From a virus, in the IMG/VR virus record IMGVR_UViG_3300048672_000575, positions 1 through 37,827 of that record: a stretch of DNA of 37,827 bases; one strand, 5' to 3'. This document shows positions 12,578 through 21,420 of this stretch, one piece after another; position 1 is the stretch's first letter; each line of letters begins with the position of its first letter. The notes beneath the pieces are model-generated. The model made no database searches and was not told the origin of the DNA. It saw only the letters and a list, made by a program, of their open reading frames with translations. Made by a program: the position numbers and the translations under genes.

Positions 12578-14076
12578 GAGAATGCACGATTGAACTACCG
12601 CGCTTTCACGCTAAACAACAGCTTGCTTTTGACTCGCCTGCTACCGACTTGCTGTTCGGCGGTGCGACTCGAGGCGGCAAATCCTTCTTTGTTCGTAAGG
12701 CGCTAATCCTCTGGTGCTCCCAGATTCCAGGGCTACAGTGCGATATCTTTCGCCTACACTTTGACGACGTGATAGGGGAGAACATGGAAGGTGAAACATC
12801 CTTCCCGAATCTCCTTCACGCCTGGAAAATGCAAGAGCTTGTCAAAATCAACCAAACCGAAATCAAGTTCTGGAACGATAGCGCCATCTACCTCGAGCAC
12901 TGCGCAGATGATTCTGTCATGTCTAAGCATCAAGGTATCGCACGGCATGTGCGCGTATTCTCCGAGTCTACGCAGATTCTCCCACACCGTATCGAGTGGC
13001 TTACGCGCTGGGTTACGATGTCCGAAGAGATGAAATCGCGCGTTCCCGAACGTTGGAAAGGGCGATTTCCGAAGGTTATTCACGTCACAAACCCAATCGG
13101 CGTATCAGCCAACTACTATAAGCGAAACTACGTCCAAGCCCGGGAACCGTACAAGATTGAGCAAGTTGGCGCATGGCAACGGCAGTACATCCCAGCGCTA
13201 GTCGAAGACAATCCAAGCGAAAACGCTGAAATCACCCGCCAACGCTTTGGCACCGGTGACGCTGCCGTAGCGGACGCAATGCTTAACGCCAACTGGAACG
13301 CGCTGATTGGTGAGTTCTTCCCCGAATGGGACGAGAATAGGCACGTCGTTACCGACTTCTACCCACCTTCGCACTGGTTTAGGTTTCGCGGCTTTGACTG
13401 GGGTACAGCTGAACCATTCTGCGTGCTATGGGCTGCAGTTAGCGACGGGGAACCCTTTAAAGACTCAGATGGCCACGAACGCTGGTTCCCGCGCGGTGCT
13501 ATCGTTATCTATAACGAATGGTACGGCTGCGACCAACAAGACCCAAGTAAGGGCAACCGCATGCGGAATGAAGACATCGCAGCCGGAATCTTGGCGCGCT
13601 CCGAGTATGAGCATCGCGGTGTTGTTACCCTTACCGACTCGCTCCCCTTCCAGGACCGTGGCGGCGATACAATTGCGCAAGTATTCCAGCGCGCAGGCGT
13701 TATCCTAACCCTTGGCGACACATCGCGCGTTACCGGCTGGTCGCGCATGCGGGACATGCTTATAGGCAAGGAAATCGATAGCAACGCACCGCGTGTGCCC
13801 ATGATTTACTTTTGCGCGTGCTGCAAGTACTGCCGCGATTACATCCCGGCGCTACCGCGACACCCTTCCGAGACTAAGAAACAAGACGCTGCAGAGCACG
13901 GAGAAGCGACGCACGCGCCTGACACCGTGCGCCTAATCTGCATGGCGCATACCCATGCCGTCATCAAAGACAGAATTGAACCAATTGATAGTAGGGTGCA
14001 AAAAGAGCTTAATAGTCATAAGCCCACAATAAAGAAGATTCTGAGCCACGTTGGAGGCCCGCGTATATGGCAGTAA
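12574..14076 (+). CDS. terL: Large terminase subunit (packaging ATPase/nuclease)
   Basis: A 500-residue TerL. Walker A GGATRGGKS is at 29-37, just after an LAFDS adenine-contact segment. VRVFSES near 130 is the Walker B strand. The C-terminal RNase H-like nuclease is visible as FRFRGFDWGTAEPF (first catalytic Asp), TLTDSLPFQDRGG, and DTVRL near the end. It cuts and pumps DNA into the prohead through the portal. A Cys cluster (CACCKYC) near residue 410 is extra. Start GTG at 12574 overlaps the tailspike stop, with GGAG eight bases before. Its end overlaps the portal gene by ten bases. Confidence 0.92.
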   Translation: MRECTIELPRFHAKQQLAFDSPATDLLFGGATRGGKSFFVRKALILWCSQIPGLQCDIFRLHFDDVIGENMEGETSFPNLLHAWKMQELVKINQTEIKFWNDSAIYLEHCADDSVMSKHQGIARHVRVFSESTQILPHRIEWLTRWVTMSEEMKSRVPERWKGRFPKVIHVTNPIGVSANYYKRNYVQAREPYKIEQVGAWQRQYIPALVEDNPSENAEITRQRFGTGDAAVADAMLNANWNALIGEFFPEWDENRHVVTDFYPPSHWFRFRGFDWGTAEPFCVLWAAVSDGEPFKDSDGHERWFPRGAIVIYNEWYGCDQQDPSKGNRMRNEDIAAGILARSEYEHRGVVTLTDSLPFQDRGGDTIAQVFQRAGVILTLGDTSRVTGWSRMRDMLIGKEIDSNAPRVPMIYFCACCKYCRDYIPALPRHPSETKKQDAAEHGEATHAPDTVRLICMAHTHAVIKDRIEPIDSRVQKELNSHKPTIKKILSHVGGPRIWQ

Positions 14077-16613
14077 CATTTGAAGAAGCTAAGGCGTTCA
14101 TTGCCGACGCCATCAAGGCGCGTGATAGCTGGCTAACAGTTGCCGATAGATCGTGGGATGAGATTAAGAAGCGCCAGCGGAATGGTCGTATTTGGTCCGT
14201 AACGCCCAACTCTTCTAGGCGGCGCGCTCGCTATCCTGCTTGGTACTCGATTTTCAAGATTCGTGGGCCGCTCCTCTTGTCGCGTATCGGTATCCCTATC
14301 GGTAAAGATACGACGCAGGACGGGAACGACAACGTGGGCGCAACTGCTGCTATTTGCCTTGAGCGACTAGCGGTAAACTTGGCGCGCTCTTTTGACTTTT
14401 TCGACGTAATGGCTGCAGCGCGGGACGACTTTCTAGCTACAAACGTTGGCGAGGTGCGCGGGTTCTACGAGCGCGACACTGTGAAAGAGCCGGTCAAGGA
14501 ATACATCACGCCACAAAAGCGCATGGATAACATGGGCAATGAAGAGGTTATCTTCATTGGCTCAGATGGTGAAGAGGTAATGTCCGATGAAATCATGCAG
14601 GACGATACCGGGTACTTCATCGAGCACGAGCAAACAATTGACGTTGAAAACGAGCGTATCTGCCTTGAGCCAGTGCTCTATCGCGAGTTCTACGTAGACC
14701 CTGCAATTCGTAGGTGGGCGCGTTGCAAGCGTGTGGCGTTTGCCAACTACTATTCGCGCGATGAGTTCCGCGACATCTTTGGCGATAAGGCGCTTATGGG
14801 TATCTCGTTCCCCGAAGACGACAAGCCGGGCGAGTACGAGAATAAGAGTAAGCAGCAGATGATTAAGGTTTTTGAGTACTGGGATCTCTACGAGCGCAAA
14901 TGCTATTGGTTTGCAGAGTACGGCGAAGGATTCATAGAGCCAAAGGGCGAGTACCAGCCGGAAGAGTTCGAGGAAGACGAGCAGCCAAACGGGCTTTACA
15001 ACCTAGAGAAGTTTTTCCCTTGCCCAAAGCCGCTACTGATGAACGCGCCGACTGATGAATTCTGGCCGGTACCTGAGTTCTATCAGGTGGTAGAAATCAC
15101 CGAAGACATTCACACCATCTTTTCTCGCATGATGGCGTTAACGCGCGCAATCCGCGTGCGGTTGCTGTTCGATAACAACGTTGAAAGCTTGCAAGCGCTT
15201 ATTAACGAAGCAAGTGAGGGCGATGCAATTGGCGTACCAAACCTTGCGCAAAGCCTAATGAGCGCTGGCGGCAATCTTGCAAACGTTGTGCAGTATTTGC
15301 CAATCGCCGAAATGATAGAGGGCTTGAACCAAACATACACGGCGCTCGAGCAGCGGTTGATGGCGTTATTTAAGCTTACGGGCACGTCGGACCTGCTCCA
15401 AGGGCTTACAACTACCAACACCGATAAGACGCTAGGTGAGCGTCAGATGGAAGAAAAGTATGCGATTAACCAGATCGCAGAAGCACAGCGCAAGATGCAG
15501 GAATTCGTGCGCGATTCTTACCAGCTCATCTGCGAGATGGCGCTGAAAAACTTCAAAGATTCTAGTCTTGATCAGTACATCATTCCGCAAACCCTACAGC
15601 CCGAACATCAAGAGCGCTACCGCGCGGCAATTGGATTGCTCCGCGATGATACGAAACGGTTTCGCATTGAGCTTGAGACGGATTCAACGATTGCGCTTAA
15701 CGAACAGTACGATAAGGCAATGCGGGTTGAGCTTGTGAACACGTTAACGCAAGCAATCGAGCGCACGGCCAACACGGCGCAAACCTCACCGGCGCTGGTT
15801 GGAATCGAGCTCCATGCTTTGAAATACCTTATCCAGGGCATGCGCCAAGGGAAGATGTTCCAGAATGAGATAACACAAGCGATCGACCAGGCAATTAAGG
15901 CTGCGCAGTCAGCACCTCCGGCGTTTAACAAGGATGAAGAGGCCGTGAAGGTTAAGGAGCAAGAGCTGCAGATTAAGGCGCAAGAGGTTCAAGCCACAAT
16001 GCAGCTCCAGCAGTACAAGGTGCAAAGTGATGAGCGCATCCAGGTGATGAAGCTGCAGCAGGATGGGCAGATTGCGGCGCTTGGGAACCAGATTAAGCAG
16101 TTTGAGCTTAGCCTCGAACAAGGGAAGTCGGTGGCAGATCTAGAGTTGTCGTATGCGCAGCTTACGGCTGAGGTGAACAAAGCGCAGCAGGAGTTGCAGC
16201 TAAAGCATGATGCGCTGTTGGTTGAGATACGAAAGATTACCGACAAGAAAGAGGCTGATCAGTTCGCAGCGATGATAGACATGCAATTGCAGCCGTATCA
16301 GCAACAGCTTGAGGGCTACAGATTGCAGCTTGACCAAGCAGAGTTGCAGTTACGCGCGCAAGAGCAGGCGCTTAAAGAACAGCAGCAAAGCTTTCAAGCG
16401 ATGAACACGCAGATTGATAATCAACGGCAGGAGATGCGCATGCAGCTTGATGCGGTTGCGTTAAAGCACGAAATGACTAAGCCACCTGAAATCCCACCGA
16501 TTACAATCAATATGCCGCAACCAGCGACGACGAAAAAGAAGGTTAAGATTTCACGCGACGAGCTTGGCAACATGACTGAGCTTATACAGTCAGACGAGCA
16601 ATCAGCGGAGTAG
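14067..16613 (+). CDS. Portal protein (podovirus type, 848 aa)
   Basis: An 848-residue protein directly after TerL. Long portals of this size occur in podoviruses such as P22-like and BPP-1-like phages. Typical elements: an N-terminal helical start with a Trp-rich segment, an acidic middle (EPKGEYQPEEFEEDEQ), the DEFWPVPEFYQVV segment before the stem/crown helices, and YTALEQRLMALFKLTGTSDLLQG, the long helix that lines the channel. From about 610 to 800 it is a Gln/Glu/Lys-rich coiled coil matching the barrel of such portals. GGAGG lies nine bases before the ATG. The dodecamer forms the DNA entry vertex. Confident from size, position and these motifs. Confidence 0.85.
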   Translation: MAVTFEEAKAFIADAIKARDSWLTVADRSWDEIKKRQRNGRIWSVTPNSSRRRARYPAWYSIFKIRGPLLLSRIGIPIGKDTTQDGNDNVGATAAICLERLAVNLARSFDFFDVMAAARDDFLATNVGEVRGFYERDTVKEPVKEYITPQKRMDNMGNEEVIFIGSDGEEVMSDEIMQDDTGYFIEHEQTIDVENERICLEPVLYREFYVDPAIRRWARCKRVAFANYYSRDEFRDIFGDKALMGISFPEDDKPGEYENKSKQQMIKVFEYWDLYERKCYWFAEYGEGFIEPKGEYQPEEFEEDEQPNGLYNLEKFFPCPKPLLMNAPTDEFWPVPEFYQVVEITEDIHTIFSRMMALTRAIRVRLLFDNNVESLQALINEASEGDAIGVPNLAQSLMSAGGNLANVVQYLPIAEMIEGLNQTYTALEQRLMALFKLTGTSDLLQGLTTTNTDKTLGERQMEEKYAINQIAEAQRKMQEFVRDSYQLICEMALKNFKDSSLDQYIIPQTLQPEHQERYRAAIGLLRDDTKRFRIELETDSTIALNEQYDKAMRVELVNTLTQAIERTANTAQTSPALVGIELHALKYLIQGMRQGKMFQNEITQAIDQAIKAAQSAPPAFNKDEEAVKVKEQELQIKAQEVQATMQLQQYKVQSDERIQVMKLQQDGQIAALGNQIKQFELSLEQGKSVADLELSYAQLTAEVNKAQQELQLKHDALLVEIRKITDKKEADQFAAMIDMQLQPYQQQLEGYRLQLDQAELQLRAQEQALKEQQQSFQAMNTQIDNQRQEMRMQLDAVALKHEMTKPPEIPPITINMPQPATTKKKVKISRDELGNMTELIQSDEQSAE

Positions 16614-16616
16614 CGC

Positions 16617-18629
16617 GTGGGTTCACAGAAAGTCGTAAATAACCCGCTTGGCAGCTATCCGGTTGATGTCGATAGAGACGCTTCCGCAAACACGCGGCAA
16701 GCAGTTGGAATTGACTTTGGCACGGTAAGCGGCGGTGTTTATACCGCTAGCAGAGTTAGCGCTACGAACCCGCTACCGGTTACTGGGACCATAACCGTTG
16801 GTTCTAGCGTTACTGTAAACAATGCAGCTGGTGCTAGTGCCGTCAACATTCAAGATGGTGGCAACTCCATAACGGTAGATGGCGCGGTAACTGTTAGCGG
16901 TACTGTTGCAGTCACTCAGCCGGTGGCCGTTACGGATAATTCAGGATCTCTTACCGTCGACGGCACGGTGGCTGTGTCGAGTGTTGGCGGGACGGTCGCG
17001 GTAAGCGCTGCAAGCCTTCCGCTACCTACAGGCGCCGCAACGCTAGCCGAACAGCAGACGCAGACAGCCTCACTCTCGGTGATGGACGACTGGGACGAGA
17101 CGGACCGCGCAAAGGTAAATCTAATTGTTGGTCAAGCTGGTATCGCTGCGGGCACTGGTGTTGATGGCGTTACGGTTCCGCGAGTCACGTTAGCAACTAA
17201 CGTAGGACTACCTACAGGCTCGAATACCATCGGGGCTGTTACTAATACCGTGCTTTCGGTGGTCGGGAATGGCGCGGCAGCTACAGCGCAGAGAGTCACG
17301 CTTGCGAATGACTCCACGGGTGTACTCGCTACAGTGTCGACAGTTACCACAGTTGGAACAGTTACGAACATTACCAATCAGGGGCAGCTGGTTGACAACG
17401 CCGGGTTCACGGACGGTACCACGCGCCTGAATATGTCCGGGTATGTTTTTGATGAAGTGGCGGGCACGGCGCTAACAGAGAACGATGGGGCTGCGGCACG
17501 GGTTGATTCAAAACGCGCTCAGGTGTTTACGCTCGAAGATGCTACAACAAGGGGCCAGCGCGCTACGGTTACAGCAGCTAATGCGCTTAAGGTCGATGGG
17601 AGTGCAGTAACGCAGCCAGTAAGTGCGGCTTCTTTGCCGTTACCTACTGGCGCTGCTACTAGTGCGAATCAGAGCACAGAGATTACAAGCCTACAGCTTA
17701 TTGATGACATCGTATTTGCTGAAGATGTTGCGCATACGACAGGCGACAAAGGGGCTCTCGTATTATCTAGGCGTGCTGATACCGCGAGCTCTAGCGCGGG
17801 GACCGATGGCGACTACGCAACGCTAAACACCGATGCAAACGGGCGCTTACATGTTCGTGATTCAACAACTGGTGGTAGTTCACAGCAGGTGCAAGGACCT
17901 AGCGCGGTGGGGGCTAGTATAACTACCGGCAATCTATTCCCATGCGGATTCAAAGATCTTTTTGGTAATGGTGTTGTTCCCACGGGGCTAGACGCATCCG
18001 GCGTTGTCGTGATGGGTGTTTTGCCTTTAGATCTAGCGCTTAACATTCAGGACTTTTCACCCAGCGGCGAAGTATACGTGACCGGGTTGTTAGCACACGA
18101 CGCGGTGGATAGTGGCGGGCCTATCAAAACTGGCGGCAAGGCGGCAAGCTACGCACCGGCTACATCCGATCAGCCGAGCGCTAACAAAACCGCGGTAGCT
18201 TCGGGCGATAGAACAGACGGCGCGTTCAATCTATACGGGGAGGCAGTCGAGGGCGTAAACGGATATTACTTTACGCTCGATAACGTTTCCACGACCTACA
18301 ACAACACCACGACAACAGCGACAAGTGCCGCTAAGAACTGTTGGAACTATCGGCAGGCGTCATTCACTTACGAACTAACAAAAGCCAATAGTCCTACAGA
18401 TATCCTGTTTGAAGTGGAAGTTTCGCTAGATGGGACTAACTACGCGGTGATGCAAAATGACTTCTTGGGCGATCTTAGAGAATCAGCCGCTAGTGTCGGA
18501 AGCGGGATCAAGAAGAGTGTGACGTTTGCAATTGCCGCTCAAAAGATTCGAGTGAAAGCGACCGCTACAGGAACAACGGCGAGCGCAACGTTCACGGTTG
18601 CCAATGCCGTTTTATATCTACGGAACTAA
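16617..18629 (+). CDS. Repetitive beta-rich virion protein
   Basis: A 670-residue protein made of short Val/Thr/Gly-rich strand repeats (for example VTVSGTVAVTQPVAVTDN) and two copies of AASLPLPTGAAT near residues 130 and 340, each followed by a helical linker. The segment MDDWDETDRAKVN, then IVGQAGIAAGTGV, recurs in many uncharacterised phage structural proteins. The C-terminal 150 residues look like a beta-sandwich. Start GTG at 16617 has GGAG six bases before. Its place between portal and scaffold suggests a head- or neck-associated fibre or decoration. No specific family name is justified. Confidence 0.65.
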   Translation: MGSQKVVNNPLGSYPVDVDRDASANTRQAVGIDFGTVSGGVYTASRVSATNPLPVTGTITVGSSVTVNNAAGASAVNIQDGGNSITVDGAVTVSGTVAVTQPVAVTDNSGSLTVDGTVAVSSVGGTVAVSAASLPLPTGAATLAEQQTQTASLSVMDDWDETDRAKVNLIVGQAGIAAGTGVDGVTVPRVTLATNVGLPTGSNTIGAVTNTVLSVVGNGAAATAQRVTLANDSTGVLATVSTVTTVGTVTNITNQGQLVDNAGFTDGTTRLNMSGYVFDEVAGTALTENDGAAARVDSKRAQVFTLEDATTRGQRATVTAANALKVDGSAVTQPVSAASLPLPTGAATSANQSTEITSLQLIDDIVFAEDVAHTTGDKGALVLSRRADTASSSAGTDGDYATLNTDANGRLHVRDSTTGGSSQQVQGPSAVGASITTGNLFPCGFKDLFGNGVVPTGLDASGVVVMGVLPLDLALNIQDFSPSGEVYVTGLLAHDAVDSGGPIKTGGKAASYAPATSDQPSANKTAVASGDRTDGAFNLYGEAVEGVNGYYFTLDNVSTTYNNTTTTATSAAKNCWNYRQASFTYELTKANSPTDILFEVEVSLDGTNYAVMQNDFLGDLRESAASVGSGIKKSVTFAIAAQKIRVKATATGTTASATFTVANAVLYLRN

Positions 18630-18639
18630 ACGGGGATAT

Positions 18640-19275
18640 ATGCCAGATACGAATCTACATAAGATCGATTCTAAGGGCAATGTCATCAAGGAATGGTTGC
18701 CGCTCATACGACTTACAGATGCAGCTGATACCCCATATGGGATCGAAAGTGATTATCGATCCCTATGGGTCTTATGGGGGAATGCGAAAACTAAGGTCTT
18801 CATACAGCAATTTGATAAGAAGGGGAATTTGATTGCTCAAACGGATTCGGGGAACACAAAGAATCAAGGGATCACAACAGACAGGCGGGCGCTAATCTTA
18901 TCTAGGGCTGGACCAGCGAATCCCGCGGTGACAAAAACGGCGCTCGTGATTTCAGGGCCGGTGCCTACTAACACACTGGGGCCGTTGACGTTTGATGGTA
19001 GGGGAGTCGTAGGGGGGAAAGTCGGCGCAGCAAAACTCAATTTGACGACAAACAAACAGGCTGTGCTGGTGGAAGAAGTGAACGCGTCTGTTTCTAAGAG
19101 CGGCGTGCATTCTCTAGGAGATAGGTACTACACGACCGATCCAACGTCCACGGTAGTTTACATCCACGACAAAAAAGGGAATCTGGTTAAGTCATTCACT
19201 CCGAGCTATTCGACGAGCACCAAAATTGTGGATGTGGTTCAGGATGAAGATTATTTTTGGATGTTGGGATATTGA
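18640..19275 (+). CDS. Hypothetical beta-propeller-like protein, 211 aa
   Basis: A 211-residue protein with repeated IDSKGNVIKEW, FDKKGNLIAQT and HDKKGNLVKSF units; such D-x-KGN-hydrophobic repeats look like blades of a small beta-propeller or a repeated beta-hairpin. ATG at 18640 (preceded by GGGGA) is preferred over a TTG 14 codons earlier that overlaps the previous gene. Probably a virion or adhesion-related accessory in the head operon; no family known. Confidence 0.55.
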   Translation: MPDTNLHKIDSKGNVIKEWLPLIRLTDAADTPYGIESDYRSLWVLWGNAKTKVFIQQFDKKGNLIAQTDSGNTKNQGITTDRRALILSRAGPANPAVTKTALVISGPVPTNTLGPLTFDGRGVVGGKVGAAKLNLTTNKQAVLVEEVNASVSKSGVHSLGDRYYTTDPTSTVVYIHDKKGNLVKSFTPSYSTSTKIVDVVQDEDYFWMLGY

Positions 19276-19277
19276 AC

Positions 19278-19484
19278 ATGCCAACCATAACACTTTCAGA
19301 TAATGAGAAGCCGGGGCTGCCGCAGATTAAGCGGTATATTTTAGCGATAGTTAAGCGCTCGGGTGGTTCGATTGACCGTGCGCAGCTAATAGCGCATTTA
19401 CAGACTTTGCCGCTATTCAGACCTGCGCTCGTATTGCAGGCGCTTCAAGATTTGCAGAACGAAGGGAAGATTTCGCAGGTGTAA
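19278..19484 (+). CDS. Small winged-helix-like protein, 68 aa
   Basis: A 68-residue protein with the helix-helix-helix-strand pattern of a winged helix (QIKRYILAIVKRSGGSIDRA, LIAHLQ, LVLQALQDLQNEGKISQV). The last part resembles the L-x2-L-x3-GxI wing seen in many small DNA-binding domains. ATG at 19278 lies two bases after the previous stop. A role in the virion operon is unclear; the fold call is by pattern only. Confidence 0.5.
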   Translation: MPTITLSDNEKPGLPQIKRYILAIVKRSGGSIDRAQLIAHLQTLPLFRPALVLQALQDLQNEGKISQV

Positions 19485-19486
19485 TC

Positions 19487-19669
19487 ATGACTATCATGTA
19501 TTACTTAAAGCCTTACTGGTACAGCTTCCCGCCTAGCGGGGTGCCAGATTGGGGGGCAGCCAAGAAAAAGAGGAAGGCTGCTAGGAAGGCTTACTTGATA
19601 ATGCAAAGACGAAAGAAAGAAGAGGAAGAGTTGATCATACTATTGGCTAAGTTGGGGATGTATGAGTGA
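19487..19669 (+). CDS. Small basic protein, 60 aa
   Basis: A 60-residue protein: aromatic N-terminal third (MYYLKPYWYSFP), then a Lys/Arg-rich helix (AAKKKRKAARKAYL) and an acidic-to-hydrophobic end. Its stop overlaps the next start by eight bases. No family known; coupled expression with the structural operon is the only context evidence. Confidence 0.5.
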   Translation: MTIMYYLKPYWYSFPPSGVPDWGAAKKKRKAARKAYLIMQRRKKEEEELIILLAKLGMYE

Positions 19670-20237
19670 TCAAAGGTACGGAAGCGAGAACGGCGGTAAG
19701 ATTGTAACGCGAAAGTTTAACTACGGCGATGAAAAAGAGTCGTCGTGGCCACCACGTTTCGGGACTGGTGGCGGCGGTGTGTATCACATCGATAAGGAGA
19801 CAGGGAAACTAAAAGAAGGCCATGCGCCACGAAAAGAAGTTAGGTATGGCGAAGCGCCGTATGTGATCGGAGATAGTATCGAACCATATTATCATCCGGC
19901 TGCGCAGTGCTATATCGACAGCAGATCCAATCTTGAAAGAGTCGATAATGCTTACGGCACTATTACAACCGACAAGAAGCTACCTCCTAACGATTGGTCG
20001 ACAAGGGAGCGGGCGCGCGCGGTAAGAAAAGATCAGCATGAGGCGTTGCACAAGGCAGTGGCACAAATCGATGCTGGCACAGCTCCGTTGAATGAAGAGC
20101 AGCGGGCGTTGTGCGATGTACAAAATGAAATCGTTTCGAGCGCGTTGAATTTCGACGCGTTTAACGTAGTAGGGAGAAAGGACAATGCAAAAGGAAAGCG
20201 ATTCCGTAGGCCAGGGCGTAGAAAGCTCCGGCGCTAG
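19662..20237 (+). CDS. Hypothetical structural-operon protein with overprinted basic tail
   Basis: A 191-residue protein. Its middle (YHPAAQCYIDSRSNLERVD, then NAYGTITTDKKLPPNDW) resembles a phage protein found just before scaffold genes, in which YHPA-x2-x-YIDSRS and GTITTDK are conserved. The last 17 residues are strongly basic (KGKRFRRPGRRKLRR) and are encoded in the 53 bases that also encode the N-terminus of the scaffold protein in another frame. It could be a head-assembly factor. Start ATG 19662 overlaps the previous gene. Confidence 0.55.
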   Translation: MSDQRYGSENGGKIVTRKFNYGDEKESSWPPRFGTGGGGVYHIDKETGKLKEGHAPRKEVRYGEAPYVIGDSIEPYYHPAAQCYIDSRSNLERVDNAYGTITTDKKLPPNDWSTRERARAVRKDQHEALHKAVAQIDAGTAPLNEEQRALCDVQNEIVSSALNFDAFNVVGRKDNAKGKRFRRPGRRKLRR

Positions 20238-21378
20238 CGCGGAAGGTAGCAAGGAAGCGGTAGCGACTGAAGTAACTGAAGCTGTGGAAGCCAAGCCCGA
20301 AAAAGGGCTGAGCTTACGTGATGCGTTAGAGGTCGCGATTGAAGCAACTAAACCAGAATCAAAGGTAGACAATGAGAAGCTGGGAAAAGTTAGAGAAGGA
20401 GGAGCTGGACAGAATAAGGGCGAAGCGCGGAAGGGAGCCAACGCCACTCGAGAGAACACAGGCGGAGAACGACATAAGGCTAAGGATGTTACTTCCGTTG
20501 GAAGCGGTTTGGAGCCCCCAGCCGAGTGGGACAAGGACGCAAAAGAAGACTTCCGGCAGTCTTCTCCAAAGGCTCAAGAAGCTGCTCTGCGATTGCATCG
20601 GAATAGACAATCCGTAGTTGAAGAGATTCGAGCAGGAAAGGAACAACTTGCGCGTGAGTCGGCGGAGCTGCAGTGGGCCAAGGACGTTGTAAAAGAGATC
20701 ACCCCCTTTCTAAAGACTAGAGGAGACAAGGAACCTACTCACGCGCAGGTCATAAAGGCGTTACGGGTTGTCAATGAGATAGATGCAAACGCGAAGGGTG
20801 CGGTTGCTGAAATCCTAAAGGCAAAAGGAATCCCAGTACCGAAAGAGCTTGAAAATGCGGGAGTTTCATCGCCGGACATTGACGAGAAAATAACCCCTTT
20901 ACAGAACCAGCTAAAAGAAGTACAGAGTGAATTAGCTGAAAGAAGGCGCGCTGAGCAGTCTCAATTTTTGGGACAAGCTTGGCAGGCTTTCGAAAGCACT
21001 AAGAATGCGGCTGGCGCTCAAAGATTCCCTGATTGTGGTAATTCAGAATCAGGTATCAAGATTGCCAGTTCCATGGGCTCCCTAGTTCGCGGTGACACTG
21101 ACTTAAGCAAGCAGTTCATCGCAAACGTTAAGGCGCGCATCCCTGACCTCACATATCATAAGTTGCTCGAAGAGGCTTATCGGTACTGTGGTGGAAAGGT
21201 TGACGACTCCGAAGCGTCTAGGACTCAAGACACGCAGAAGCATGTTTTGAAATCTAGTCGTGCTGCTTCTTCCGTTCCGGGAAGAGGAGCACCAACATCA
21301 AGTAGCGGTCCGGTCAAGAAATTCAAGACCTACCGCGAAGCTGCAAGAGCAGCGCTTGATAGTTTGGAATCGGAGTGA
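20185..21378 (+). CDS. Scaffolding protein
   Basis: A 397-residue, highly charged, mostly helical protein immediately upstream of the capsid gene, the standard position of a scaffold. The first 110 residues are disordered and rich in E, K, G and S. GLEPPAEWDKDAKEDFRQSSP near 107-127 is a familiar scaffold segment, followed by helices with coiled-coil character around 235-260 and a basic C-terminus (KKFKTYREAARAALD). The core would line the prohead, with the basic tail touching the capsid protein. Start ATG 20185 has AGGGAG upstream and sits inside the end of the previous gene. No protease motif is seen. Confidence 0.75.
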   Translation: MQKESDSVGQGVESSGASAEGSKEAVATEVTEAVEAKPEKGLSLRDALEVAIEATKPESKVDNEKLGKVREGGAGQNKGEARKGANATRENTGGERHKAKDVTSVGSGLEPPAEWDKDAKEDFRQSSPKAQEAALRLHRNRQSVVEEIRAGKEQLARESAELQWAKDVVKEITPFLKTRGDKEPTHAQVIKALRVVNEIDANAKGAVAEILKAKGIPVPKELENAGVSSPDIDEKITPLQNQLKEVQSELAERRRAEQSQFLGQAWQAFESTKNAAGAQRFPDCGNSESGIKIASSMGSLVRGDTDLSKQFIANVKARIPDLTYHKLLEEAYRYCGGKVDDSEASRTQDTQKHVLKSSRAASSVPGRGAPTSSSGPVKKFKTYREAARAALDSLESE

Positions 21379-21386
21379 GTCACCGC

Positions 21387-21420
21387 ATAGGTACTCACTC
21401 ATTTTAGAGTGAGTACCTAT
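21387..21420 (+). promoter_or_regulatory. Perfect 14-bp hairpin covering the capsid-gene ribosome site
   Basis: ATAGGTACTCACTC (21387-21400), six-base loop ATTTTA, GAGTGAGTACCTAT (21407-21420). The right arm contains the whole initiation region and the first two bases of the capsid ATG (21419-21421). In the transcript it would hide the ribosome site. There is no T-run, so it is not a terminator. Part of the right arm recurs at 25909-25923. Confidence 0.8.

Noticed and set aside
16617-18629. Repeat-rich gene considered as a possible diversity-generating target
   Set aside because: The phage order recalls BPP-1, but no reverse transcriptase, template repeat or C-type lectin-like variable domain is present in the window.
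19980-20534. 184-codon open frame on the minus strand
   Set aside because: It lies opposite the 191-aa and scaffold genes, has low-complexity Ser/Pro/Leu composition and no ribosome site; a shadow frame.
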